64,000 bases of DNA. Origin: Streptomyces sp. H39-S7. Its GTDB lineage: Bacteria; Actinomycetota; Actinomycetes; Streptomycetales; Streptomycetaceae. Under the pieces are notes generated by a model that was not told the origin of the DNA, did not search any database, and was given only the letters and a program-made list of their open reading frames with translations. The translations under genes were made by a program, and so were the position numbers. Numbering within the stretch: the first letter of the stretch is position 1; each line of letters starts with the position of its first letter. The DNA is taken from NCBI RefSeq assembly GCF_027158205.1, contig NZ_JAPVLU010000039.1, forward strand, positions 1-64,000, read 5' to 3'. This document shows, piece by piece, positions 8,444-18,005 of the stretch.

Positions 8444-9183
8444 ATGGATCCGGGCGGGGCCTGGGCTGCACCCCCCGCCACCAGCCATTTCGACGGCAAC
8501 TCGATGCGCGTGCCGTCGGGACGGAACTCCGCCGTCGTCAGCGGCAGCTCGCCGCCGGCGAGCAGAGCGAGACCGGCCGCCGCGAAGAAGCCGGGCACCG
8601 CCTCGTCGGCCACCTCGCCCGGGGTGAGGCCGTGCGCGAAGACCGCTCCCAGCTTCGGCGGCGGGCCGCCGGGCCCCTGGGCCAGGCCCAGCAGGACGCC
8701 CTTCGCGGCAGCCGACAGCTCGACCGCGAACACCCGCCCGCGCTCGCCGAGCAGGATCGCGATGCCCTCGATCAGCGGCTGCCGGTCCGCGGGCTCGCAC
8801 TGGTGCAGCACACCCCGCATGTAGACGTTCGCGTCACCCGTCTCCGCGTGCAGCCGGCGGGCCATGGCCACGTCGGCCCCGTTGAGCTGCTGGTACTCGG
8901 CGACGCCGTTCGGGTCCGCCTGTCGCGCGAGTGCGATCGCCGCCTCGGACAGGTCCACCCCGACCACCCGGTCGTAGCGCTCCGCGAGGTACCGGGTCTG
9001 GGTGCCGTTGCCGCACCCGAAGTCGACGACCGGCAGTCCGGCGTCGAAGTACGGCTCGAAGAGCGGTATCTGCAGTGCGGCGGTGAGAGACGCGTCGGCG
9101 TCCCAGAAGACCGCGCCGGACGCCGGTGGCGCGTCCTGCCAGAAACTCTCCCAAGCCTGCGTGTATGTGCCGGGCACGTTCAT
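8434..9183 (-). CDS. Class I SAM-dependent methyltransferase
   Basis: The 249-residue protein carries the SAM-binding motif I VVDFGCGNGTQTRYLAERY and the acidic end of strand 2 in VVGVDLSEAAIALAR, so it is a Rossmann-fold methyltransferase. The C-terminal half is not the usual small-molecule cap that I recognise. The substrate is unknown. Its stop codon lies inside the dre-like palindrome, and 61 nt separate it from the start of the peptidase operon in the same orientation, so read-through transcription into that operon is possible. It ends without an obvious terminator hairpin. Confidence 0.82.
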   Translation of the reverse strand: MNVPGTYTQAWESFWQDAPPASGAVFWDADASLTAALQIPLFEPYFDAGLPVVDFGCGNGTQTRYLAERYDRVVGVDLSEAAIALARQADPNGVAEYQQLNGADVAMARRLHAETGDANVYMRGVLHQCEPADRQPLIEGIAILLGERGRVFAVELSAAAKGVLLGLAQGPGGPPPKLGAVFAHGLTPGEVADEAVPGFFAAAGLALLAGGELPLTTAEFRPDGTRIELPSKWLVAGGAAQAPPGSIEV

Positions 9184-9267
9184 TTCGGGACTCCCCAGGA
9201 TGCGACCGAAACCTCAGTGACTCGGTACCGCGGCGAGGCGGCGGCGAAGGGTCTCGCCGCCACCCCC

Positions 9268-11745
9268 TCAGCGCCGCCGTCGCGCCGCCGACCGCGGCAG
9301 CGTCTGCTCGAACCAGACCGTCTTGCCCCGCGCCGTGCGGCTCGTACCCCACTGCCGTGCCAGCCGGCTCACGATGCGCATGCCCCGCCCGTAGCCGTCC
9401 TCGGAGCCGGTGTTCAGCAGGACGGGGACCGAATGGTCGTCATCCGTCACCTCGCACAGCAGCGCGTCGGCCCGCACCAGGCGCAGCTCGATCTCCGCGG
9501 TGTCCGCGTGCCGGACGGCGTTGGTGACGATCTCGCCGACCAGCAGCTCCGCGGTCTCCGAGGCCTCCTCCAGGCCCCACTCGCGCAGCGTCTGCCGGGT
9601 CAGCCGGCGGGCGTGCGCGGCCTCACGCGGATCGCGGGCCAGCCGCCACGTCGCCACGTCGGAACGCGGGATGCCGTTGAGCCGGGCCATCAGCAGCGCG
9701 ACGTCGTCCTTGCGGCCGTCGCGCGGGTTGAGCGCGCGGATGATCGTGTCGCAGGCGTCGTCCATCGACGCCGCGGGATGCGCGGCGCTCTCGCACAGCG
9801 CGGCCAGCCCGGTGCCGATGTCCTGCCCGCGCACCTCGACCAGCCCGTCGGTGCACAGCACCAGCCGGTCGCCGGGCGCGACCGGCACCGTGACCGTCTC
9901 GAAGGGGACGCCGCCCACCCCGATCGGGGCGCCGGTCGGCACGTCCAGCAGCTCACTGCGCCCGTCGGCCGCCCGCACCAGGACCGGCGGGATGTGCCCG
10001 GCGTTGGAGATCACCAGCTCGGACTCGATCGGGTCGTACACGGCGTACAGGCAGGTGGCCAGGTAGTGCTCGCCGAGCCGCTGCGCCAGATCGTCGAGGT
10101 TGCGCAGCAGTTGGGCGGGCGGCATGCCCATCGCCGCCATGGTCTGCACGGCGGTGCGTAGCTGGCCCATCATCGCGGCCGAGTTCAGCCCGTGCCCCAT
10201 GACGTCGCCGACGACGAGCGCCAGCCGCGAGCCGGCCAGCTTGATCGTGTCGAACCAGTCACCGCCGACCCGGCCCAGCCGGGTCCCGGGCAGATAGCGG
10301 GTGGCCACGTCACAGCCCGGCATCCGCGGGGTGATGTGGGGCAGCATGCTGTCCTGGAGGGTGTCCGCGACGTTCTCCTGGTACGTGTACATGCGGGCGT
10401 TGTCCAGCACGAGGCCGGCGCGGGCGGCGAACTCCGCGCCCGTCGCCTTGTCCATGTCGTTGAAGACCGGCCGTTCCTGGTGACGCAGCAGGATCATGAA
10501 GCCGAGCACCACATTGCGGGCCTTGAGCGGCACCACGAGCATCGACCGGTTGTTGATCAGCGGGCTGATGTCGCGCTTCTCGAACTGCGCGGCGATCGCG
10601 TTGCCCATCTGCTCGGAGATCCGGGGCACGAGCACCGGCCGGCCGCTGGTCATGCACTGGAAGAACGGGGTGTGCTCGGGGAACGGCATCGACTCACCGA
10701 CCGGCACCACGTCGTCCCAGCGCCCCGGCTCGTCCGTGTGCTCGACCGCCACCCGGTACCACATGGTGGTGACGTCCGGCGGCCCGTCGGGGAACCCCTC
10801 ACCGGCGAGCACCTGCTCGCGCAGGTACGAGCCCGCGACGTCCGTGAAGCGCGGCACCACGGCCGCACTGACCTCCTGGATGGTGCGTGCCAGGTCCAGC
10901 GAGGTGCCGATCCGGGCACTGACCTCGTTGAGGAATTCGAGGTGCTCGCGCACCGCGGCGTACTCGAGGTCCGGCGCCAGGTCGGCCGGGGCCGCGGCCT
11001 GCGGGTCCAGCTGGGCGGCCGCGGCGGCGGCGCGGCGCCTGGCCCGCCGCTCGTCGCGCCGGGGCACGCCCCAGTCGGGGGTGACCGGCACCCGGTCGTG
11101 CTGGCTGAACTCCAGCACCGGATAGCCGAGCTCCAGCACCTGGTAGACGATCCGGGCGCTCTCCGCCGGATTCATGCTCGGCAGGATCTCGGGCAGCCGC
11201 TTGGCGAGCTGGTCCGCACCCGAGAACTCGGTGTGCAGAGCGAACCCGGGTGCGATCCGTTCGAATTCCCCGGCTGTCATGTCCGCCGCCGGATCCCGGC
11301 CCGCGTCCTGCTGGGGATGGACCTGGGCCGCGTCGGCCGCCAGGACCAGCAGCCGCTCGGGCCCCGGTCCCACGAGCGGGTACGCCCACCAGAGGACGTC
11401 CACGGGCCCGCCCTCGCGGTCCCCGTCGCCGTGGCAGTCGTCGAAGAGCCGGGCCCGGCCCGCGGTCGGGTAGGCGGTCTCGCCGCTGAGCGAGGCGTCC
11501 AGCTCCGGACCGAAGTCGTCGGTTCCGCCCCCGTCCGCGGTTCCGGGCTCGTCCGTGACCGCGCTGCTCAGAGCCCCGGAGACCGGCAGCAGGTCCACCG
11601 CGGGACGGCCGACGGCCTCTTCCCTGGAGCAACCGAAGAGCTTGCGGGCACCGGTGCTCCAGTGCGATACGCGTCCCGCGCCGTCCACGACGATCACCGC
11701 GAGCGGGATGCGTCCGGACAGCCCCGGAGGAGTGCGGGGGTCCAT
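9268..11745 (-). CDS. PAS-GAF-SpoIIE (PP2C) phosphatase with C-terminal anti-sigma-type kinase domain
   Basis: This is a soluble 825-residue signalling protein. An N-terminal PAS-like segment (about 10-60, VIVVDGAGRVSHWSTGARKL) is followed by a GAF region (about 265-440, LNEVSARIGTSLDLARTIQEV). A PP2C/SpoIIE domain (about 480-700) has metal-binding acids in VGGDWFDTI, VVGDVMGHGLNSA and LCTDGLVEVRGQ. A GHKL ATPase of the RsbW/SpoIIAB type (about 710-815) has LLVGEIVTNAVRHA and GYGRGMRIVSRLA. Such proteins dephosphorylate and may rephosphorylate anti-anti-sigma factors, and streptomycetes have dozens of them. No partner antagonist gene is adjacent. It is divergent from the membrane protein at 12027. 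Confidence 0.92.
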   Translation of the reverse strand: MDPRTPPGLSGRIPLAVIVVDGAGRVSHWSTGARKLFGCSREEAVGRPAVDLLPVSGALSSAVTDEPGTADGGGTDDFGPELDASLSGETAYPTAGRARLFDDCHGDGDREGGPVDVLWWAYPLVGPGPERLLVLAADAAQVHPQQDAGRDPAADMTAGEFERIAPGFALHTEFSGADQLAKRLPEILPSMNPAESARIVYQVLELGYPVLEFSQHDRVPVTPDWGVPRRDERRARRRAAAAAAQLDPQAAAPADLAPDLEYAAVREHLEFLNEVSARIGTSLDLARTIQEVSAAVVPRFTDVAGSYLREQVLAGEGFPDGPPDVTTMWYRVAVEHTDEPGRWDDVVPVGESMPFPEHTPFFQCMTSGRPVLVPRISEQMGNAIAAQFEKRDISPLINNRSMLVVPLKARNVVLGFMILLRHQERPVFNDMDKATGAEFAARAGLVLDNARMYTYQENVADTLQDSMLPHITPRMPGCDVATRYLPGTRLGRVGGDWFDTIKLAGSRLALVVGDVMGHGLNSAAMMGQLRTAVQTMAAMGMPPAQLLRNLDDLAQRLGEHYLATCLYAVYDPIESELVISNAGHIPPVLVRAADGRSELLDVPTGAPIGVGGVPFETVTVPVAPGDRLVLCTDGLVEVRGQDIGTGLAALCESAAHPAASMDDACDTIIRALNPRDGRKDDVALLMARLNGIPRSDVATWRLARDPREAAHARRLTRQTLREWGLEEASETAELLVGEIVTNAVRHADTAEIELRLVRADALLCEVTDDDHSVPVLLNTGSEDGYGRGMRIVSRLARQWGTSRTARGKTVWFEQTLPRSAARRRR

Positions 11746-12026
11746 GGCTGGGTGGGCTCCTTCCCTGGGAGCCGCGGCTCAGGACCGGTCCGGGACCCCC
11801 GTCCCAGCGCAAGATCTGCGGCACCTGTACCACCGTACGACCGGAGCGGGGCGCCGCGAAGGGCAATGCCGGAATCCGGGCGCACGCCCGCGAGAGAGCG
11901 CCCCCTGGACACGTGCTAGCGTCCTTTGTCTCTGTTCGAACTCCAGATACGTGGTGCGAGTTCGACTCCGGCGGGGGTGGGGATCCATGCCGGAGCACGT
12001 AGGACCCGCGACTGGAAGAGATACCG
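11746..12026. other. Divergent intergenic region, promoters not resolved
   Basis: These 281 bases separate the phosphatase and the membrane-protein gene. I see no open frame with coding character, no convincing tRNA and no strong palindrome. Two TTCGA-containing stretches (about 11934-11943 and 11959-11968) resemble tRNA T-loops but do not fold. It presumably carries both promoters. Confidence 0.5.
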
Positions 12027-13676
12027 TTGACCACCTGGGAGACCGTGGGCTGGGCCGCCGCGAAGCGCCCCAAGTCCTTTCTCCGGCTTGCGGATCCGCG
12101 TCGGCCCGTGATGGCCGCGACGCTGTTCGCGGCCGTGCTGCACATCGTGTGGGCGCTGTGGCTGGCCAAGGACGCCGGAGACATGGCCGCCCAGTTCGCG
12201 TGGACGGACTTCATCCGCGAGCACCCGGACTCCGCGTACAACCTCTCCTGGTACGGCGGGATGCACCCCGCCTCCTACAGCATCCTGTCGCCCTACATCA
12301 TGGCGTGGCTCGGGGTCCGCACGACCGCGGTGATCGCGGGCACGCTCTCCGCGACCGTCGCCGCGTACCTGCTGGTCCGCTACCGGATCAGCAAGCCGAT
12401 GCTGCCCGCCCTGTGGACGGCGTTCGCCCTGTGGTGCGACGTGGCGTCGGGCCGGGTCACTTTCGCGCTCGGCATGCTCTTCGCGCTCGGCGCGGCCGCC
12501 CTCGTCCTTCCCGACGACGAACAGCGGACCTCGCGCGTCATCGGGGCCTCCGCGCTGGGCGCGGTCGCCACCATGTGCAGCCCGGTGGCGGGACTCTTCA
12601 TCGAGGTCCTGGCGGGCGCCCTGTTCCTGACCGGGCGCCGCAAGCACGCGTACATCCTGGCCGCGAGCCCGCCGGTCGTGGTCGGCGGCACGTCCCTGCT
12701 CTTCCCGTTCTACGGGGTGCAGCCCTTCACCTGGTACTTCGCCGCGCTGCCGCTGGCCACCGCCGTCCTGGTGGCGATGCTGGCGCCGAAGTCCTGGCGC
12801 ACCCTGCGCACCGGGTCGTGGGTGTACGCCGGGGGCATAGCGCTGACGTGGGCGGTTCCGTCGCCGATCGGCAGCAATGTCGAGCGGCTCTCCCTGCTCT
12901 TCGGCGGCACCGCGCTGCTCGCCGCCGCGGTCGGGCGCACCGACCGGGGCCGCAAGACCCTCGTCATCTTCACGGCGTTCCTCGCCGTCGCCGTCTGGCA
13001 GGTCGCCAAACCCGTCACGGACCTGGTCAACACCGCACCGGTGACCGGGACCATCCAGCACGCCCAGGGTCTCATCGACGAGCTGGCCCGGGTCGGCGCC
13101 GACCGGGGCCGGGTCGAGGTCGTCCCGCTGCGCTCGCACTGGGAGGCGTCGGGAATAGCTCCGCACGTCAACCTCGCCCGCGGCTGGAACCGCCAGGCGG
13201 ACGTCGAGCGGAACCCGCTCTTCTACGACGGCACCCTCACCCCGGCCACCTACCTGGCCTGGCTGCAGCACTGGGGCGTCGGATACGTCGTCCTGCCGTC
13301 GGACGAACCGGACGGCGCGGCCGTCGCGGAAGCGAAGATCGTCGCTGCCGGGCACGAGTGGCTGCAGCCGGTCTGGCAGGACGACCACTGGCGCCTGTAC
13401 AGCGTGACCGGGGCCCAGCCGATGGCCGCCCCTCCGTCGATCGTCCGCCAGGCCGGACCGGCCGAGCTGGTCATCGAGGTTCCGACGGCGGGCCCGGTGC
13501 TGCTGCGCATCCCGTGGTCGCCGTGGCTCGGGATCGCCGGAGCCACGGACTCCGACCACGGCTGTCTGGCCCAGGACGGCGACTGGACCCGGCTGTACGC
13601 TCCGACGCCCGGCACGTACCGGATAGGCGGGCGCTACTCCCTGTCCCGCGGGACGCCCTGCAAGAACGACGACTGA
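12027..13676 (+). CDS. Polytopic membrane protein, possible GT-C-type glycosyltransferase
   Basis: The 549-residue protein has about nine to ten hydrophobic segments in residues 30-345 followed by a soluble C-terminal part of about 200 residues ending in a beta-rich region (LVIEVPTAGPVLLRIPWSPW). The first loop after the first membrane segment is long and acidic and contains FIREHPDSAYNLSWYGGMHP. A long first extracytoplasmic loop with charged residues plus a C-terminal globular domain is the layout of GT-C lipid-linked sugar transferases, so that is my tentative reading. The start is a TTG at 12027 with GGAAGAG upstream; a GTG at 12045 is the alternative. No named family is claimed. Confidence 0.7.
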   Translation: MTTWETVGWAAAKRPKSFLRLADPRRPVMAATLFAAVLHIVWALWLAKDAGDMAAQFAWTDFIREHPDSAYNLSWYGGMHPASYSILSPYIMAWLGVRTTAVIAGTLSATVAAYLLVRYRISKPMLPALWTAFALWCDVASGRVTFALGMLFALGAAALVLPDDEQRTSRVIGASALGAVATMCSPVAGLFIEVLAGALFLTGRRKHAYILAASPPVVVGGTSLLFPFYGVQPFTWYFAALPLATAVLVAMLAPKSWRTLRTGSWVYAGGIALTWAVPSPIGSNVERLSLLFGGTALLAAAVGRTDRGRKTLVIFTAFLAVAVWQVAKPVTDLVNTAPVTGTIQHAQGLIDELARVGADRGRVEVVPLRSHWEASGIAPHVNLARGWNRQADVERNPLFYDGTLTPATYLAWLQHWGVGYVVLPSDEPDGAAVAEAKIVAAGHEWLQPVWQDDHWRLYSVTGAQPMAAPPSIVRQAGPAELVIEVPTAGPVLLRIPWSPWLGIAGATDSDHGCLAQDGDWTRLYAPTPGTYRIGGRYSLSRGTPCKNDD

Positions 13677-13678
13677 CC

Positions 13679-13693
13679 CCGGGCGCCGCCCGG
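13679..13693 (+). terminator. GC-rich hairpin after the membrane-protein gene
   Basis: CCGGGC-GCC-GCCCGG forms a 6-bp perfect stem with a 3-nt loop, 3 nt after the stop codon. There is no T-run, as is usual for streptomycete terminators. It lies between convergent genes. Confidence 0.5.
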
Positions 13694-13809
13694 CGCACGA
13701 CTCCCCCGCCGCGCCGAGCGCCAGGGGTGTTCCGCCCGCCGCGCGCCCCCGGCACCTCCCCCTCTTCCCCTCGCCCGTCGTCACCTCGGTCCTTCCGCCG
13801 GCCGCCGGG

Positions 13810-16284
13810 TCAGTCCTCGTGTCCCAGTTGCAGGTCGCGCTCGGTGCGGCCGCCGCCGGCGACCTGCAGGACGGTGGCCACCGGCGGGTAGCCGGCGGCG
13901 ATCACGGTGTACTCGCCGGTCGCCAGGTCGACGAAGCGGAAGTGCCCGTCGGCCCCCGTCGTCACCGAGTCCACCACGTTGCCGGCCGCGTCGAGCAGGG
14001 TGACCCGGGCGTCCTCGACCACCCGGCCGCCCGGCGCCCGCGCGGTGCCGCGCAGCACCGCGCCCCCGGCCAGCTCCACGTCCTGCCGGCTCTCGCGGGC
14101 GGCCTGCACCGAGACCGGCAGCGCGGCGGGGCGGTACGCGGGGGCGCTGGCGGCCAGCGTGTACTCGCCCGCCACCAGGTCGGTCAGCACATAGCCGCCG
14201 TCGGCGGCGCTGCGGGTGCTGGAGACGACGTCGCCTCGGACGTCCGTGAGCGTCACGATGGCGTCGCGGACCGGGGTGCCGTCCGCGGTGTGCACCGTGC
14301 CGGCCAGCCGTCCCGCGCCGCCGAGCACCACGTCCAGCTCGACCGGCCGGTCGCCGACGGTCACGCTGACGGCCTGCGGCTGGTGGCCGCCGGCGGCCGC
14401 GATCAGTACGTAGCTGCCGGTGCCCGGGGTGCTCAACGCGTACCGTCCGTCCTCGCCCGTCGCCCCGCGGCCGATCTGCCGGCCGGTGATGTCGATCAGG
14501 GTGAGCGCGGCCCGGCCCACCGAGGTGCCGTCGGAGTGCTGGACGGTGCCGCAGACGGGGACTCCCCCGGCGTCGGCGGTCCGCCCGACGCCCGTCCTGG
14601 CCGGGGGGACGGCGGGATCGGAGACGGAGCCGTACTGGGTCACCAGGGGTTTCTCCTTCAGGAAGAATGCGAGCAGGAAGCCGAGGACGAGCACCGGCAC
14701 CAGGTACAGGAAGATCCGCGGCATGGCCGCGGCGTACGCCTGGACGTAGCCGTCACGCACCGCGGCGGGCAGGGTGCGCACCAGTTGCGGGGTGATCGAC
14801 TGCGGGTCCGGCAGGTGGGCGCCGCGCGGGAGTTCCGCGGCCAGCCGGTCGGCGAGCCGGTTGGCGAACATCGTGCCGAAGACGGCAGCGCCGACGGATC
14901 CGCCGATCTGCCGGAAGTAGTTGCTGGCGCTGGTCGCGGCGCCGATGTCGGACGGGCGCACCGAGTTCTGCACGGCGAGCACCAGGACGGGCAGCACGAG
15001 TCCGATGCCGAGGCCGAGCACCGCCATGAAGGCGCTGTACTCGAGCCGGGACGTCTCCGCGTCCAGCAGGGACAGCAGCCACATGCCGAGCGCGGACAGC
15101 GCGCCGCCGAGCAGCGGGAAGACCTTGTAGCGGCCGGTCCTGCTGATCAGCTGGCCGGAGGCGACGGAGGCGAGGACGACACCGAGCATCATCGGGAGCA
15201 TCAGCAGCCCGGATCCGGTGGCGCTGGCGCCGTCGACCATCTGCAGGAAGGTCGGCAGGTAGCTGGCGGCGCCGAAGAGCGCGATGCCGGTGACCGCGCC
15301 GACCAGCGCGGTGACGTTGAAGACGCCGTCACGGAAGAGCCGCAGCGGAATGACGGGTTCGGCCGCGAAGTGCTCGGTCAGCACGAAGAGCACGGCGCTG
15401 GCGAGAGCGCCCGCGCCGAGGCCGACGATCATCTCCGAGCGCCAGGCGTAGGTGGTGCCGCCCCAGCTGGTCAGCAGCACCAGGCAGGTGGAGCCGGCCG
15501 CGAGCAGCAGCGCGCCCAGCACGTCGAGGCGGGGGCGGATCGTGGGGCGGGGCAGCCGGAGCACGACGCTGATCAGGGCGAGGGTGAACAGCCCGAACGG
15601 CACGTTGATGTAGAAGCACCAGCGCCAGCTGGTGTGGTCGGTGAAGAAGCCGCCCAGCAGCGGCCCGGCGACGGACGCCACGCCGTAGGCGGCGCCGATC
15701 AGGCCCATGTAGCGGCCGCGCTCGCGGGGCGGGACGATGTCCGCCATGATCGCCTGCACGCCGATCATGAGCCCGCCGCCGCCGATGCCCTGCACCGCGC
15801 GGAAGGCGATCAATTGGTCCATGGTGCGTGACGCGCCGGCCAGCGCGGAGCCGATGACGAAGACGACGATCGCGAACTGGAAGACCCGCTTGCGGCCGAA
15901 GAGGTCGCCGAGCTTGCCGTAGATCGGCAGTCCGATGGTGGACGCGAGCAGGTAGGCGGTGACGGCCCAGGACATCTTCTCCAGGCCGTGCAGCTCTCCG
16001 ACGATCTTCGGGAGCGCGGTCGCCACGATCATCTGGTCGAGGGCGGCGAGCAGCAGCGTGAGCATCAGGCCGAGGAAGACCAGCCGTACCCGGCGCGGGG
16101 TCAGGTCGGCCGGCGGGATGCCGGTGGCCGATCCGGACGGGCCGTCCGCGCCGGGCGGCGGGCCGCCGGCCGGGCCGGGGCCGGTCGACGACGCACCGCC
16201 GTCCGCCGGTTCGGCCGGACCGGCCCGTTCGACCAGAGTGGTTCCGCCCACGTGCCGCTCCCCTCGTCGCGCCTGATCCGTCAC
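13810..16284 (-). CDS. DHA2 (EmrB/QacA-like) MFS exporter fused to three carboxypeptidase-regulatory-like repeats
   Basis: The protein has 824 residues. Residues about 65-560 form a 14-segment drug:H+ antiporter, with motif A-like [17 protein letters not shown], the antiporter-type segment [25 protein letters not shown], and Arg-rich loops. The last about 245 residues are not membrane: they are three tandem beta-sandwich repeats of about 80 residues, each with a G-x-V start, an ALTL/VTLTD-type strand, D-G-x-Y and an ending like GEYTLAA or GSYVLIAA (carboxypeptidase regulatory-like, PF13620 type). DHA2 proteins end in the cytoplasm, so the repeats should face inward, which is unusual for this fold. 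The start is GTG at 16284. Substrate unknown; it probably exports a hydrophobic drug or metabolite. Confidence 0.88.
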   Translation of the reverse strand: MTDQARRGERHVGGTTLVERAGPAEPADGGASSTGPGPAGGPPPGADGPSGSATGIPPADLTPRRVRLVFLGLMLTLLLAALDQMIVATALPKIVGELHGLEKMSWAVTAYLLASTIGLPIYGKLGDLFGRKRVFQFAIVVFVIGSALAGASRTMDQLIAFRAVQGIGGGGLMIGVQAIMADIVPPRERGRYMGLIGAAYGVASVAGPLLGGFFTDHTSWRWCFYINVPFGLFTLALISVVLRLPRPTIRPRLDVLGALLLAAGSTCLVLLTSWGGTTYAWRSEMIVGLGAGALASAVLFVLTEHFAAEPVIPLRLFRDGVFNVTALVGAVTGIALFGAASYLPTFLQMVDGASATGSGLLMLPMMLGVVLASVASGQLISRTGRYKVFPLLGGALSALGMWLLSLLDAETSRLEYSAFMAVLGLGIGLVLPVLVLAVQNSVRPSDIGAATSASNYFRQIGGSVGAAVFGTMFANRLADRLAAELPRGAHLPDPQSITPQLVRTLPAAVRDGYVQAYAAAMPRIFLYLVPVLVLGFLLAFFLKEKPLVTQYGSVSDPAVPPARTGVGRTADAGGVPVCGTVQHSDGTSVGRAALTLIDITGRQIGRGATGEDGRYALSTPGTGSYVLIAAAGGHQPQAVSVTVGDRPVELDVVLGGAGRLAGTVHTADGTPVRDAIVTLTDVRGDVVSSTRSAADGGYVLTDLVAGEYTLAASAPAYRPAALPVSVQAARESRQDVELAGGAVLRGTARAPGGRVVEDARVTLLDAAGNVVDSVTTGADGHFRFVDLATGEYTVIAAGYPPVATVLQVAGGGRTERDLQLGHED

Positions 16285-16395
16285 CCAATTCCCGCATTAA
16301 GCGACAACGACGAACAAGCGCGACGATTCTCCGAAGCGATGCAGAACCACCCGTATCAGTGAACGATCGAACCCGAAGGGGGCAGTGCGGGGCGG

Positions 16396-16845
16396 CTACT
16401 TAGCCGTCTCGACCTCGGCGGCGAGCTTCGCGAGCACCGCGTCGTAGATGCGCCCGAGGCCCTTGGGCGCGAAGGTCCGCTCGAAGAACCCGCCGACGCC
16501 GCCGGCGCCGTCCCACGTGGTGGTGACGACGACCTTGGACCGGCCGGTGCCCGCGGGGGTCACCGTCCACGTCGTGACCATGGACGAGTTGCGGTCCGCC
16601 TCGACCAGCTGTCCCGCGGTCGGCGCGGTGACGTCGAAGAGGCAGTCGCGGATCCGCTTGCTGGTCGCCTGCAGCTTCCAGTGCACCAGCGTGCCGGCGC
16701 CGCTGCCGCCCTCGCGGACCTCGTACTCGCTGAACTGCTCGGGGAGCAGGGTCTTCCTGGTGCCCGCGTAGTCCGCGAGAGCGTCGTACACCCGCTCCGC
16801 CTCCGCCTCGATGACCCGCTGGGTGGTGGCCTCGACCTGCGCCAT
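16396..16845 (-). CDS. SRPBCC (START/polyketide-cyclase-like) protein
   Basis: The 149-residue protein begins MAQVEATTQRVIEAEAERVYDALADY and continues with the helix-grip pattern of SRPBCC proteins, including the central strands GTLVHWKLQATSK and STWTVTPAG-like segments (seen as MVTTWTVTPAGTGRSKVVV) and a long C-terminal helix after FAPKGLGRIYDAVLAKL. Such proteins bind hydrophobic ligands in a cavity. I start at ATG 16845, which has GGAGAAGAA upstream; a longer in-frame start would add 17 residues containing no family sequence. It is divergent from the radical SAM gene. Ligand unknown. Confidence 0.85.
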   Translation of the reverse strand: MAQVEATTQRVIEAEAERVYDALADYAGTRKTLLPEQFSEYEVREGGSGAGTLVHWKLQATSKRIRDCLFDVTAPTAGQLVEADRNSSMVTTWTVTPAGTGRSKVVVTTTWDGAGGVGGFFERTFAPKGLGRIYDAVLAKLAAEVETAK

Positions 16846-16901
16846 TTCTTCTCCTCCGGTCCGTGCCCGCATGTGCCGGCCAAGCCAACCACACACGCTA
16901 A

Positions 16902-16917
16902 CCGAATATATGTTCTA
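16902..16917. promoter_or_regulatory. Candidate LexA (SOS) box in front of the radical SAM gene
   Basis: The sequence CCGAATATATGTTCTA matches the actinobacterial SOS palindrome TCGAAC-N4-GTTCGA at 9 of its 12 fixed positions, with a perfect right half core GTTC and left CGAA. It is the only AT-rich patch in the divergent region and lies 30 nt before the radical SAM start. I recall that the mycobacterial homologue Rv2578c has been listed among LexA-controlled genes, which would support it. Binding is inferred. Confidence 0.5.
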
Positions 16918-16947
16918 TTATGCAGAGGAGCCACTGAGGAGGGCGTC

Positions 16948-17982
16948 ATGCGCTGGGACAACCTGGGCCGCGACGAGGCCGCCACCGCCACCACGCCCGC
17001 ACTGTTCGGGACGGACGTGGTCACCCGGACCTTCGACACCCCCGAATTCCGCGGCATCACCTTCCACGAGGTACGGGCCCGCTCGATCGTGAACCGCGTG
17101 CCCGGCGCCTCGCAGATGCCGTTCGACTGGACGGTCAACCCGTACCGGGGCTGCAGTCACGCCTGCGTCTACTGCTTCGCCCGCAACACCCACAGCTACC
17201 TGGACCTCGACACCGGCCTGGACTTCGACTCGCAGATCATCGTCAAGGTGAACGCGCCCGACCTGCTGCGCAAGGAGCTCGCCGGGCCGCGCTGGCAGGG
17301 GCAGCACATCGCCATGGGCACCAATGTCGACTGCTACCAGCGGGCCGAGGGCCGCTACCGGCTGATGCCCGGCATCATCGGCGCGCTGCGGGACCACGCC
17401 AACCCGTTCTCGATCCTCACCAAGGGCTCGCTGATCCTGCGCGACCTGGACCTGCTGCGGCAGGCGGCCCGGGTCACCGAGGTCTCCACGGCGGTCTCCG
17501 TCGGCTTCCTCGACCGCGACCTGTGGCGCACGGTCGAGCCCGGCACCCCGTCCCCCGGCAAACGGCTGGAGGTCTGCCGGACGCTGAACGAGAACGGCAT
17601 CCGCTGCCATGTGCTGATGGCGCCCGTCCTGCCGTACCTCAGCGACTCCCCGGAACAGCTGCGCGACACCGTCCGCGCCATCGCGGAGTCCGGGGGCACC
17701 TCCGTGACCCCGCTCGCGCTGCATCTGCGGCCCGGCGCGCGGGAGTGGTACATGGCCTGGCTCTCGGTGCACCATCCGCGGCTGCTCAGCCGCTACAAGT
17801 CGCTCTACGCGGAGGGTTCGTACGCCCCGAAGTGGTACCAGCGGCGCATCACCCGCCAGGTGAACGAGTTCGCCACGGAGTTCGGCATCGGCCCGACCCG
17901 CTCGGACGGCCCTCTGCGGGGCGTTCCCGCGCCCGCCGCTCCGGTGGATGTCAAGGGACCGACCCAGCTGTCGCTGCTCTGA
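16948..17982 (+). CDS. Rv2578c-family radical SAM protein
   Basis: This 344-residue radical SAM protein carries the [4Fe-4S] motif C-x3-C-x2-C in NPYRGCSHACVYCFARNTHS. It belongs to the SplB-related group typified by Rv2578c, with a TNVDCYQRAEGRYRLMPGI block and FSILTKGSLILRDLDLL. SplB-related enzymes include spore photoproduct lyase, so a role in repair of nucleic acid is possible but unproven. I start at ATG 16948, preceded by GAGGAGGG; an earlier ATG at 16919 runs into a stop at once. The gene is divergent from the SRPBCC gene and follows a possible SOS box. It ends 23 nt from the convergent HEAT-repeat gene. Confidence 0.9.
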   Translation: MRWDNLGRDEAATATTPALFGTDVVTRTFDTPEFRGITFHEVRARSIVNRVPGASQMPFDWTVNPYRGCSHACVYCFARNTHSYLDLDTGLDFDSQIIVKVNAPDLLRKELAGPRWQGQHIAMGTNVDCYQRAEGRYRLMPGIIGALRDHANPFSILTKGSLILRDLDLLRQAARVTEVSTAVSVGFLDRDLWRTVEPGTPSPGKRLEVCRTLNENGIRCHVLMAPVLPYLSDSPEQLRDTVRAIAESGGTSVTPLALHLRPGAREWYMAWLSVHHPRLLSRYKSLYAEGSYAPKWYQRRITRQVNEFATEFGIGPTRSDGPLRGVPAPAAPVDVKGPTQLSLL

Positions 17983-18005
17983 CCGGCGGGAGAGCCGCGG
18001 ATCCG

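Noticed and set aside
11934-11975. tRNA-like T-loop sequences (two TTCGA-containing stretches)
   Set aside because: The flanking bases do not pair as a T stem, and no acceptor, D or anticodon arms can be drawn around them.
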